NCBI GenBank assembly: GCA_038240605.1
Contig: JBBSDP010000002.1
Coordinates: forward strand, 124,001-188,000
DNA length: 64,000 nucleotides
Direction: 5' to 3'
Source of the DNA: JBBSDP01 sp038240605
GTDB taxonomy: Bacteria > Planctomycetota > Phycisphaerae > Tepidisphaerales > Tepidisphaeraceae
Shown: in pieces, positions 53,086 to 62,100 of the stretch
How positions within the stretch are numbered: position 1 is the stretch's first letter
Layout: each line of letters starts with the position of its first letter
Notes under the pieces: generated by a model
The model's input: the letters and a program-made list of their open reading frames with translations, nothing else
The model's database searches: none
Told to the model about the DNA's origin: nothing
Program-made: the position numbers and the translations under genes

Positions 53086-53868
53086 CTAGGCGCGACGGCG
53101 CCGGGCCAGCAGTAACCCGGTGCCCCCTACCGTCAGAAGCGCAGCCGATGCCGGCTCGGGAACCGCGTTGATCGCGGCGAACCAGGCGTTCCCCATTTTG
53201 TTATACCCGCTTTGATTGGGGTGGAGCCCGTCCGCCAGGTCAGTCGGCAGCACCACGCTGTGCAGATCGACAAAGGTCACCTTCTGGCCGAGGCCCGCAT
53301 GCTGGCTGACGATGCCCGGCACGAAGGGGTTGAACTGGGTTTCGATCTGGGCTTCGAATGTCGGGATGTCGGTCCGCAAAAGCAGGTTGGACACGATCAG
53401 GTGGGCGTTGGGCCGGTCGGTCGTGATCTGGGTGATCAGGGAATCCAGGCGGTTGATCGCGGTAGACGTATTAAATTGCTGTCCGAAGTCGTTGGTGCCG
53501 ATCAGCAGCAAAATAAAATCGGGCTGAATGCCCGAGTTAAACCAGATTCCGCCAGAATCGAGGTTGCCGGCAATCTGGTCGATCCGAAAGCCGGAGTGTC
53601 CCTCGTGATGGATCTGCCCGGCGTTAATCAGGGTGGTGGAGTTGTTGTCCGTCGCGCTCCCAATGAAATTGAAGCTCCGCGAAGCGCCCGACAGATCGTT
53701 AAAAAGCTGTGTGCGATATCCACCGGCCACCGGCACCCCGTCGGTGATCGAATCCCCCAGTGGCATGATCTGCGCAGATGGAGATCCCCATGCGTTGGAG
53801 GCGGCGAAGAAAACGCACAATCCCCATGAGCACGATGCTGTCCATCCGAGCCACGAGAATGTTTTCAC
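53086..53868 (-). CDS. PEP-CTERM SGNH/GDSL hydrolase
   Basis: A secreted esterase/lipase-type enzyme of about 260 residues. A signal peptide (VKTFSWLGW...FFAASNAWGSPSAQ) is followed by block I MPLGDSITDG with the catalytic Ser. FNFIGSATDNNSTT comes next, and block III-like LLIGTNDFGQQF provides the oxyanion-hole Asn. The catalytic Asp-His pair is in LADGLHPNQSGYNKM. The C-terminal tail VPEPASAALLTVGGTGLLLARRRRA is a PEP-CTERM signal. GTG 53868 (or GTG 53871) is favoured, because GAGG lies just upstream. The frame is open to 53940. Confidence 0.85.
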   Translation of the reverse strand: MKTFSWLGWTASCSWGLCVFFAASNAWGSPSAQIMPLGDSITDGVPVAGGYRTQLFNDLSGASRSFNFIGSATDNNSTTLINAGQIHHEGHSGFRIDQIAGNLDSGGIWFNSGIQPDFILLLIGTNDFGQQFNTSTAINRLDSLITQITTDRPNAHLIVSNLLLRTDIPTFEAQIETQFNPFVPGIVSQHAGLGQKVTFVDLHSVVLPTDLADGLHPNQSGYNKMGNAWFAAINAVPEPASAALLTVGGTGLLLARRRRA

Positions 53869-54049
53869 CACGATCCTCAATGTGCTGAACGCGCCATCCC
53901 CCTGTGACGGAATTGTACCAAGGTTGCCGCTTATCAACACGATCGTATGATGCCTGAGTCATCCCGCCAAGACCGATCAAACCCAGGGTGGCTGATCTGG
54001 GACCATCGTTCGAAAACCGCGAATTTCACCTCCCCGAAAGCACGTCAAC

Positions 54050-54075
54050 GCCCCCGGTGCTTCCGTACCGGGGGC
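54050..54075. terminator. Hairpin downstream of the lipoprotein gene
   Basis: GCCCCCGGT (54050-54058) and ACCGGGGGC (54067-54075) form a strong stem, with two more possible pairs inside. It lies 33 bases past the stop of the minus-strand lipoprotein gene. There is no T-run, so it would be a GC-rich pause or a mRNA 3' stabiliser. Confidence 0.5.
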
Positions 54076-54107
54076 TTGAGCTATGGCGTTGGAACTTCAA
54101 ATGCCGT

Positions 54108-54545
54108 TCAGCGTGATGATGTCGGATCGAAATAGATGCGATAGGTGTGATCCGCATCCATCTTACGCTCCACGACGCGCTGGCCGTCGAGCTTTACAGA
54201 ACCGTCCGCCGGATCGAGCGTGAAGCGCTGGTCCCGGTCTACACGGCCAGCCCACATGAGCATTCCGCTGGAGGCATCGTTTACGTAGACCATGCCGCTG
54301 CGGTCGGGGCGATACGTCACGGCGTCATGTCCACTGACGGAGCGCACCTCTCGTGCCGTATCGGGGATATCCCGAGAGACGTTGGCGCGCGCCCTGTCGC
54401 CGTAATCTCGGTCGTGCGCGACGACGACATCGCCGTTGACAGTACGCGTTCGCTCAACGTGGCGACCGTCCGATGATTCGCAGCCGACCGACAACCCGCA
54501 CGTTCCCATGAAAGCAATTCCGAGCAATGCAGATGAGCGATACAT
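54108..54545 (-). CDS. Small lipoprotein, unknown function
   Basis: A 145-residue product. The leader MYRSSALLGIAFMGTCGLSVGC ends in a lipobox (LSVGC), with the modified Cys at residue 22. The rest is polar and charged (VVVAHDRDYGDRARANVSRD, GQRVVERKMDADHTYRIYFDP). GGAGG lies six bases before the ATG, supporting the start. No known family is recognised. The Asp at +2 that would favour inner-membrane retention is absent (Glu follows the Cys). Confidence 0.72.
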   Translation of the reverse strand: MYRSSALLGIAFMGTCGLSVGCESSDGRHVERTRTVNGDVVVAHDRDYGDRARANVSRDIPDTAREVRSVSGHDAVTYRPDRSGMVYVNDASSGMLMWAGRVDRDQRFTLDPADGSVKLDGQRVVERKMDADHTYRIYFDPTSSR

Positions 54546-54824
54546 AAGAGGCCTCCGGGCAAGGATTATGCTCCCTAACAAGGCCGCACGCGCGACCGAC
54601 CTCAGCATCGAGCAAAGCGTGTTCCGAAACTCGGCGAATCGATCACTCGGCAGGTTCGACGGCCTTTCCGACCCCGCGACGAGCATTTGTCATTGCCCCG
54701 AAGTCGAATCGCCTCCGCCAACGTGACCCACAATGTCGCCGGGCTGTGCTTCGCTTAGACTTTGTCCGAGCGACAGGAGTGGTGGGGTGATCGTTCATTC
54801 GCCTGGAGACGTTTGAGACTGAAC
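54546..54824. other. Intergenic stretch between lipoprotein and hybrid kinase genes
   Basis: About 280 bases holding the lipoprotein ribosome-binding site and probably its promoter. No further gene or structure is seen. Confidence 0.4.
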
Positions 54825-57800
54825 TTACGATCTGCCTGTTCGCCCGGCAAGGCTGGCCACGGTGGCGATCAGTTCCGCGGGCTCCACTGGCTTGGCGATG
54901 TGCGTCTGGTAACCCGCCAGCATGGCCCGGCGTCGGTCATCGGAACGGGCATAGGCAGTCAGGGCGATTGCCGGAACATCGCCTCCTCCTGTCGGTCCCA
55001 ATGCCCTGACGTTGCGGATCAGCACGTATCCGTCTTCGCCTGGCATACCGATGTCGGATAAGAGCACGTCCGGCTTTTCCAGCCGGATGGCTTCGAGCGC
55101 TTCCGCGGCAGACGAGGCGATCGTGACGATCGCTTCGCAGTCTTCCAGCACCCGTTTCACCAGCAGGCGTGCGTCGAGTTCATCGTCCACGACGAGCACT
55201 CGCACGCCGCTCAGCTTGATGCAGGCGTCTACCGCGGACGGGGGCAGGGCGAAATCCGCCGCGGGGTGACGCCGTTCCACCTCTGGCAACGAGGTGGGAA
55301 GCAGAGGGGTCAACGGAAGTGTGACGGCGAACGTCGAACCCTGACCTGGTCCCCCACTCGCGGCCCGAACCGTTCCCCCGTGAAGCTCCACCAGTTGCTT
55401 GACGATGCTCAGTCCGAGCCCCAGCCCGCCGTGCGTACGTGTTGAAGTGGCGTCACCCTGCCGGAAGCGGTCGAACACATGAGGAAGGAATTCGGGCCGG
55501 ATCCCTTCGCCGGTGTCGATGACGCTGATTTCCAGGTGTGAATTCACCCGCTCCAGAACCACCTGCACCCGTCCTCCGCGCGGTGTGAACTTGACGCCGT
55601 TGGAAAGCAAATTCCAGAAGATCTGCTGGAGGCGATTGGGGTCGCCGCTCACTGTCGGTGACACGGGATCCAGCACCATCTGAAATCGCACACCCTTTGC
55701 ATTGGCCGCGGGGCGCACGGTCTCGACCGCCGCCTGCACGACCGCGGCAAGGTCGACCCGCTGCACGTCGAGCCGGACCTTGCCGCTGATGATCCGGCTC
55801 ATGTCCAGCAGGTCTTCGATGATTTGCGTCTGAGCGCGGGCGTTGCGCTCGATCGTCCGCAGGCCTTCCGCCAGGTCCGCCTCGTCCCTGGTTCCGCTGG
55901 CAAGGATCTGCGACCATCCCAGGATGGCGTTTAGCGGGGTGCGAAGCTCGTGGCTCAGGTTCGCGAGGAACTCGTCCTTCATCCGGCTGGCGCGCTCGGC
56001 CTGGGCCCGCGCCGCCCGCTCGCTGTCGAGCAGGTGTTCGTTCTCCGCCTGGAGCTGTTTCTGATCGTGAATGTCGGTGCAGGTGCCGTACCAGCGGACG
56101 ATGCGGGCGTCACCATCGCGTATCGGCAACGCCCGCGCGAGGAACCAGCGGTAGTTCCGGTCGCCGCCCCTCACTCGGAACTCGATCGTGTATGGCTCCC
56201 CCGAGCGGAGCGATAACGACCACGACTCGCACGCCCGTGGAAGATCATCCGGGTGGATATACCGATCCCAAACCGCCGTATCCCCGGCATCGTGGGGGAG
56301 GTCGATGTACTCAAACCAGCGGCGGTTGTAATAGTCGAGGACGCCATCGGGGCGCGCCGCCCAGACGATCTGCGGCATCGCATCGGCGAGCCGCCGCAGG
56401 TTCTGCTCGCTCTGCCGGAGCGCCCGCGCGACGCGGGCGCGTTCGATGTAAGCCCACGACCGCTCCACGACCGCTTCGACGAGGCCCACTTCGTCGGCGC
56501 TCCATCGGCGCGGCGTCGTCTGGTGGACGGCCATCATGGCAAGCAGCTGCCCGCCCCGGACAAGCGGGCAACAGACGATCGCCTTGATCGCGATCGCGTT
56601 GAACGTCTCGGCGCCTTCCTGCGGCGTGAGCTCCGCGGCCACGTCGTTCACGACCAGCGTGTGACCCGCTCGCTGCGCAGTGGCGGCGCGGGATCCGAAG
56701 TTCGACAGCCGGTACCTGCCCGCGCTGCTGGCGCATCCGTCGGCGTAGTCCGGGTGAATGATGAAGTGCTCGCCGTCAGCCTCGACGTCGGCGTCCGCGC
56801 ATCGCGACGCCCCCAGGTGCACGCCCAAATGTCGAACCGCCGCCGCCACCACCTCCTCAGGCTCGATCAACTGGCTCGTCATTTCGCCCAGCTCGCTGAG
56901 GAAACGGAAGCGCTGCTCGCTGGACCGCAGCGCTGCCTCGGCCACCTTTCGATCGGTCACATCACTGGTTGCGCCAAGCATCCGCACCGGCTGGCCTGTG
57001 CTGTCGTGGAAGACCCGCCCGTTGGTCGTGAGCCAGCGGACCGCCCCATTATCGTGCCTCACGCGGAATTCGATTTCGTAGGGTGAGCCGGTCGAGACCG
57101 AATTCTGGATCGCGGCCTGCACCCGATCCACGTCGTCGGGGTGAACGATCTGGGCGAAGGCCGCGATCGTTCCCGGGAACTCACCGGGCCGCACGCCGTG
57201 GAACTCGTAGACCCGCTCGGACCATGCCACCTTTCCGCTGACGATGTCCCAGTCCCACGTTCCCGTGTTGCCCGCGTCCATCCCCAGCCGCAGGCGCTCC
57301 TCGCTTTCCTTCAGCGCCGCTTCCTGCCGCCGCCGTTCGGTGATGTCGCGGATCTGGCCCGTGAAGGAAGGCGGGCCTTCCACGGCCATGCGGGTGATCG
57401 ACAGCTCGATGGGAAATTCCGATCCATCCTTGCGGACCGCCGGCAGCTCCAGGCGCCGGCCGATCACCGCGCCCTCGCCCGTCGCGAGGAACCTGGCGAG
57501 TCCCGCCCGGTGCGGGTCCCTCAAGGCCGGCGGGATGATCAGCTCCGCCATCTCGCGCCCGATGACCTCGTTGCGGGTGTAGCCGAAGGTCTGTTCGGCG
57601 GCGGGGTTCCACTCGGTCACGCGACCCGCATGGTCCATCGACACAATGCAGTCGAGCGCCGCGTGGAGGATCGCCGCAGTTCGCGCCTCGCTTCGCGCCA
57701 GGGCCTCTTCGGCACGCCGACGGCGGATGAACTGCCCGACCTGCCTGCCGACGACGAGCATCATGTCAACCAGCGGTTCGTCGGGCGATCGGACCCGCTC

Positions 57801-58601
57801 GCTGAAGAACTCCATCACGCCGAGGACCTGCTCACCCGCAAAGATCGGAAAACCAATGGCCCCGTGAAGGCCGGCTTGAATGGCCGCCTGGCGTCTGGGG
57901 AAATTGTCTTCCTCAGCGACGTCCGTGATCAGGGCAGGCGCGCCGCTGGCCCATACTCGTCCGGGTAGACCCACATCGGCAGCGAACGTGATCTGCCGGA
58001 TCATCGCTTCGAACTGCGGCATCGAAAATGTAGGGTTGCTCCACCCCTGGAGCCAGCGCAAGACATCCCGTTGCGGCGCGACCTCCCATAGGTTTCCGCA
58101 CTGCCAGCCGGACGTGCGGCAAACCGCCTCGATGACCGCCGGTATAGCCTCGTGGAGATGGGTGGCTTCAGCCAGAACGCGGCTGACGGCATGTTCGGTC
58201 ACGAGCCGAGCTTCGGCCAGCTTTCGCGCAGTCCGGTCCCGCATCAGCTTGGCGTACCCGACGAGCGCGCCCCCCTCGTCCAGCACCGCGGTCATCACGC
58301 CGCTGGCGTAGAACCGCGACCCGTCCTTGCGGACGTGCCACCGCTCATCGGTTGCCCGGCCGGCCTGGGCGGCGGTTTTCAGCTCCTGCTCCGGCAGGCC
58401 GCGCGCCCGGTCCTCGGATGTGAACACTACGCCGCCTGGCTGGCCGAGAATCTCCTCTTCCTTGTAACCGAGGATCCGCTCCGCTCCCTGGTTCCAACTG
58501 GAGACAAGTCCGTTCACGTCCATCATGAAGATGGCGTAGTCGGTGACGTGCTCGATCAAGAGCCGGTAACGGCGTTCGATCTCTTGCGGGGTCTCGGTCA
58601 T
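54825..58601 (-). CDS. Soluble hybrid histidine kinase with four PAS and two GAF domains
   Basis: A 1258-residue cytoplasmic sensor. The domain order, with rough positions, is: PAS (12-125); GAF (145-295); PAS (310-425); PAS_3-type PAS (435-555, GTWDWDIVSGKVAWSERV); GAF (570-730); PAS (745-865); HisKA (890-955, His in ANLSHELRTPLNAIL); HATPase (1000-1115, N-box FWNLLSNGVKF, G1 DTGEGIRPEFL, G2 GGLGLGLSI); and a receiver domain (1135-1250, Asp in LLSDIGMPGEDG, Lys in HIAKPVEP). No membrane helix is seen. The phosphorelay needs a downstream Hpt or regulator, and none is adjacent. Confidence 0.93.
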   Translation of the reverse strand: MTETPQEIERRYRLLIEHVTDYAIFMMDVNGLVSSWNQGAERILGYKEEEILGQPGGVVFTSEDRARGLPEQELKTAAQAGRATDERWHVRKDGSRFYASGVMTAVLDEGGALVGYAKLMRDRTARKLAEARLVTEHAVSRVLAEATHLHEAIPAVIEAVCRTSGWQCGNLWEVAPQRDVLRWLQGWSNPTFSMPQFEAMIRQITFAADVGLPGRVWASGAPALITDVAEEDNFPRRQAAIQAGLHGAIGFPIFAGEQVLGVMEFFSERVRSPDEPLVDMMLVVGRQVGQFIRRRRAEEALARSEARTAAILHAALDCIVSMDHAGRVTEWNPAAEQTFGYTRNEVIGREMAELIIPPALRDPHRAGLARFLATGEGAVIGRRLELPAVRKDGSEFPIELSITRMAVEGPPSFTGQIRDITERRRQEAALKESEERLRLGMDAGNTGTWDWDIVSGKVAWSERVYEFHGVRPGEFPGTIAAFAQIVHPDDVDRVQAAIQNSVSTGSPYEIEFRVRHDNGAVRWLTTNGRVFHDSTGQPVRMLGATSDVTDRKVAEAALRSSEQRFRFLSELGEMTSQLIEPEEVVAAAVRHLGVHLGASRCADADVEADGEHFIIHPDYADGCASSAGRYRLSNFGSRAATAQRAGHTLVVNDVAAELTPQEGAETFNAIAIKAIVCCPLVRGGQLLAMMAVHQTTPRRWSADEVGLVEAVVERSWAYIERARVARALRQSEQNLRRLADAMPQIVWAARPDGVLDYYNRRWFEYIDLPHDAGDTAVWDRYIHPDDLPRACESWSLSLRSGEPYTIEFRVRGGDRNYRWFLARALPIRDGDARIVRWYGTCTDIHDQKQLQAENEHLLDSERAARAQAERASRMKDEFLANLSHELRTPLNAILGWSQILASGTRDEADLAEGLRTIERNARAQTQIIEDLLDMSRIISGKVRLDVQRVDLAAVVQAAVETVRPAANAKGVRFQMVLDPVSPTVSGDPNRLQQIFWNLLSNGVKFTPRGGRVQVVLERVNSHLEISVIDTGEGIRPEFLPHVFDRFRQGDATSTRTHGGLGLGLSIVKQLVELHGGTVRAASGGPGQGSTFAVTLPLTPLLPTSLPEVERRHPAADFALPPSAVDACIKLSGVRVLVVDDELDARLLVKRVLEDCEAIVTIASSAAEALEAIRLEKPDVLLSDIGMPGEDGYVLIRNVRALGPTGGGDVPAIALTAYARSDDRRRAMLAGYQTHIAKPVEPAELIATVASLAGRTGRS

Positions 58602-58649
58602 GCGGTGGACAGCTTAGGAAGCAACGGGCTTGGATGAAACCCCGATGCG

Positions 58650-59132
58650 TCACGAGAGGCGTGCGCGGAGCCGCGCTGCGCGCCGTTGCTCCGCCTGAGC
58701 ATACCGGCGGATCTCGTCCTCCGTTTCCGGCACAACCGGCGTGATCGCAACCGGACGCAGTGAATCATCGACCCCCACGAACGTGAAGTAAGCGGAAAAA
58801 ATTTGCCGGCGTTCCAGCGTCTTGAAGTCCTCGGCAAAGACTTTGACGCCGACCTCCATGCTCGTGTGCCACACGCGATTGACCGCCGCCTGAAAGACGA
58901 GGATATCGCCATGGCGCGCGGGGCCGAGGAAGCGGACGGAATCAACGCCGAGCGTGACGCATGAGCGGCCGGCGTGGCGCGATGCGACCACCGCCGCAAC
59001 CCGGTCCGCCTGTTCGAGGACCCGTCCGCCAAAGAGGGTGCCGACCGGGTTGAGGTCGTTGGGAAACACCATGGCGGTCTGGTCGTGGATGGCGGAGTCC
59101 CTGACGCGCCTGGGCTGAAGTGGATTGGTCAT
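58650..59132 (-). CDS. Acyl-CoA thioesterase, hotdog fold (YciA/BACH-like)
   Basis: A 160-residue enzyme. MVFPNDLNPVGTLFGGRVLEQADRVAAVVASRHAG carries the family's N-x-x-G-x-L-x-G-G hotdog helix with the catalytic Asp. FLGPARHGDILVFQAAVNRVW and SMEVGVKVFAED are the later strands. It hydrolyses acyl-CoA thioesters as an oligomer. It lies 27 bases upstream of the DUF748 gene end and 48 bases downstream of the hybrid kinase start, on the same strand as both. Confidence 0.92.
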   Translation of the reverse strand: MTNPLQPRRVRDSAIHDQTAMVFPNDLNPVGTLFGGRVLEQADRVAAVVASRHAGRSCVTLGVDSVRFLGPARHGDILVFQAAVNRVWHTSMEVGVKVFAEDFKTLERRQIFSAYFTFVGVDDSLRPVAITPVVPETEDEIRRYAQAEQRRAARLRARLS

Positions 59133-59159
59133 TGATCAAAGAGGCGGCTTGCCCCCGTT

Positions 59160-62100
59160 TCAGCCTCGCTTCTTCGTCAAGACGACAACGACGTGACCGC
59201 CGTCCTGATCGGGCGTCGGAGCGAACGTGGGATGGATGATGTGGATTCGCTGGTCGATCCCGGGGATCGCGCCGCGGTGAATCGCGTCGCGCACCGCGTC
59301 CAGCCGCTGGCTGCCCATTTCCAGGCAGGCCGCCCGTGTTCGGCGCGGCGTCTGTCGATCCGCGCCGGGACGCAGCAGCTCGTAGAGGCGATCGAGGGCG
59401 TCTTCGGTTTGTGCCAGTTCGCGGTCGATTTGACGCAGGCGTTGAGCCGAAGGGGCCGGCGTGCTGCCCGACCACGCGGCCAGCTCGCCGCGTGCTTCGC
59501 CGGCAACGGTGGTGCGGGTCGCCACAAGCTCTGCCTTGTGGGTGCGGAGCTGCGTGGCGAGCAGGAGGCACGTGTCGGGAGACGGGTTCGCCCGGACCGC
59601 GGCGCGAGAGACGTCACCCTCGTTCAGGACATGCGTAAGCGTGACTTCCAAAGACTTGTCATCACGCAGTTTCTTCAGCAGCACGGCCAGCGCGCGGGTG
59701 TCGTCGGTAGACAAAACAGCGTCGCCGGCGGCAAACGGCAGCATGATCGGCTCAAGCTTGTCCTTTCCCTTCCCCACATCCAGCCCGACGATTCCCGCCA
59801 GCGCATTGACCCCCTTCACGGGCGCACTAGCAATCGCCGTAATGACGACTGATGCGACCGCGCCGACCATCTGTCCTCCGACGCTTTCCACCTTTCCCTT
59901 TTCCACCGGCGCGCTGATTGGGATCGTGATGCCGCCATCCGGGTCCTGCATGACCTTGATCGCACCGTCGAGCGGGATCGGCAGCTTCAGAGCGCGCTGA
60001 ATGGGGCCATCGGGCGGTTCGTCCACGCTTAAATCAGTCAGGACAAACTTGGAGCGGGTCTGAATGCTTCCGTCGCCAGGAAAACGCAGGTCGGTGCTCG
60101 CGTCCAGATTGCCGGCGTTCAGCGTCACGCCCAGCGCGTGAGCCACGCCGCGAAAGCCACTGAGATCCACGGCGTTGAGCGAGCTTTTTGCCCAGCCCTT
60201 CGTGGCCGGGTAGAGCGACAACGCGCCGCTTGAAGCGACCTGCGCGAACAGCTCGCGCTGCTCCGTGCCGCTCGACGCGTTACGGCTCGGAAGGGCTACC
60301 TTGCCGGAATTCGCCAGCAGGCTGAATCGGAACGGGCGATCTTCAAATGTGGCCAGGTTCGATACATCACGCGCCTCAAAATCCAATCCCTGAACCGGTA
60401 CGTCCAGCGGCGGGTCCATCACGCGATCTTCGAAGCGAATGTCGGCGCCGCTGATCGTCAACTTGTCGATTCGGATCTCGTGAGCCGGCCGAACAGACGC
60501 GACCGGCGCAATGGCCGGCGCGGCAGGTGGTGGCGGTGGAGATGCGACCGCGGGGTGCGGTTTGGCCGGCTGGGTGTCCGGCACACCAAACGTCATCAAC
60601 TCGGGCGGCAGCTTGAGCACCATGCCGGCGACGTGCAAGCCGTCCTTATCTCGAAACGCACGACCCTGTGGCTTGGTAATTTCCACCGAGTGAAGGAGAA
60701 GATTGCCGTCGGACGGGGTGTAACGAATTCCGTCGGCGCGAACTTCCTCGACGCCGGCCAGCACCGGCCCATCCGCCTTCTCCCGAAACTCAACCTGGTT
60801 CAGGACGAACTCGGCCTCGATCGGCTTGGAGAGATCGAAGCCCACCGGTCGAGCCGGCTGCAACTTTGCCTGCGCCTCCAGGTGCGCGTGAAAGCGCCCC
60901 TCGCTCAAATCGGCGCCGTCGAGCTGCTCCTTCATCTCCGGGAGCCAATCGGTCAGGCCCGTGCCGCGGATGGCGCTGGCCGTCAGATCGACGGACAGCG
61001 TCGGACGCGAAGCGAACGGCGTGAGGCGGGCGTCCACGAGAAATGCTCCAACGATCGGATCCACCGCGCCGGTGACTCGCACCGCCACGGGCGGACGTGA
61101 ATCGGGGTCATCGCCGAGCAGCTCGATGCGCTTGGAATTTCGAACGGTGACCCTAGACAGCACCAGGGAAGCCGACCCGCGCCGGCTTTCATCCAAATAC
61201 CGGACCCGGCTCAACTCGACGTTCAACCGATCCAGCGTGACCAACGGAAGACGCTGGAGAACCTGCGCCGCGGATGGAAGCGTCGTGGGCGCGCCCGCGG
61301 CAGCAACCGCGACTGGCGCGGCGGACAGTCTCGACGTCGGCGCTTCCAAAGGCGGCGCTGCTGGCGCGGTCGGCTTCGTGGCGGATGTGCCCGGAGCGGT
61401 CGGCGCGATCGCAAGCCCGCCGGCGAAGAGTGTTCCATCTTTCGCCTTTCGCAGATCCGCCTCGAATCCTGTGAAGGCCACTTCATCGATCGCGACCACG
61501 CGATGCGGCGAGTCGAGCCTGGCTAGATTGATCGCCGCTCTGTCAAATTTGAAGACCGGCTCACCTTTCGCCCCGTCTCGAAGTTCAGTTGCGCCAAGCG
61601 CGAAGCTGCCCTTCTCCCCCCCGCCGGCGGCGCGAACGATGTCAACATCAACGGTCGTGTTCAGCCGGCCGTCTTCCAGCGCGAGCCGGATTCCGGGGGG
61701 GAGATAGTTTCCGATCCGGTCCGGGCGTATCCCGTCGGCGTTGACGGCAACGTGCAGCGACGGCGCAACCGGAGAGGCGGAGAGCGAGCCCGTGATCGCA
61801 ACCTGGTCGACGCACTCCTCGGCTGACAAATGCACATCCATTTTGGCCGGCGGCGCCGCGCGACCGAGGACGAGGTTCGAGAGGTTCAAGTCAGCATGGG
61901 CAACGGTCGACATCGGTTGCCGTGTGGCTTTGTCGGAGAACGCAACACTGGCGCCCGTGACGTTGATTTGTCGAATCGTCGCCGGAAATGTTGCGTTCAG
62001 GGACAATGCCCTCAGCAAACCTGCCAGCGGATCGGCGACGATCTGGCCGACGGAAATTCCCGATTGGGGCGGCGCGGGGACGGGGACCAGATGAATGCCG

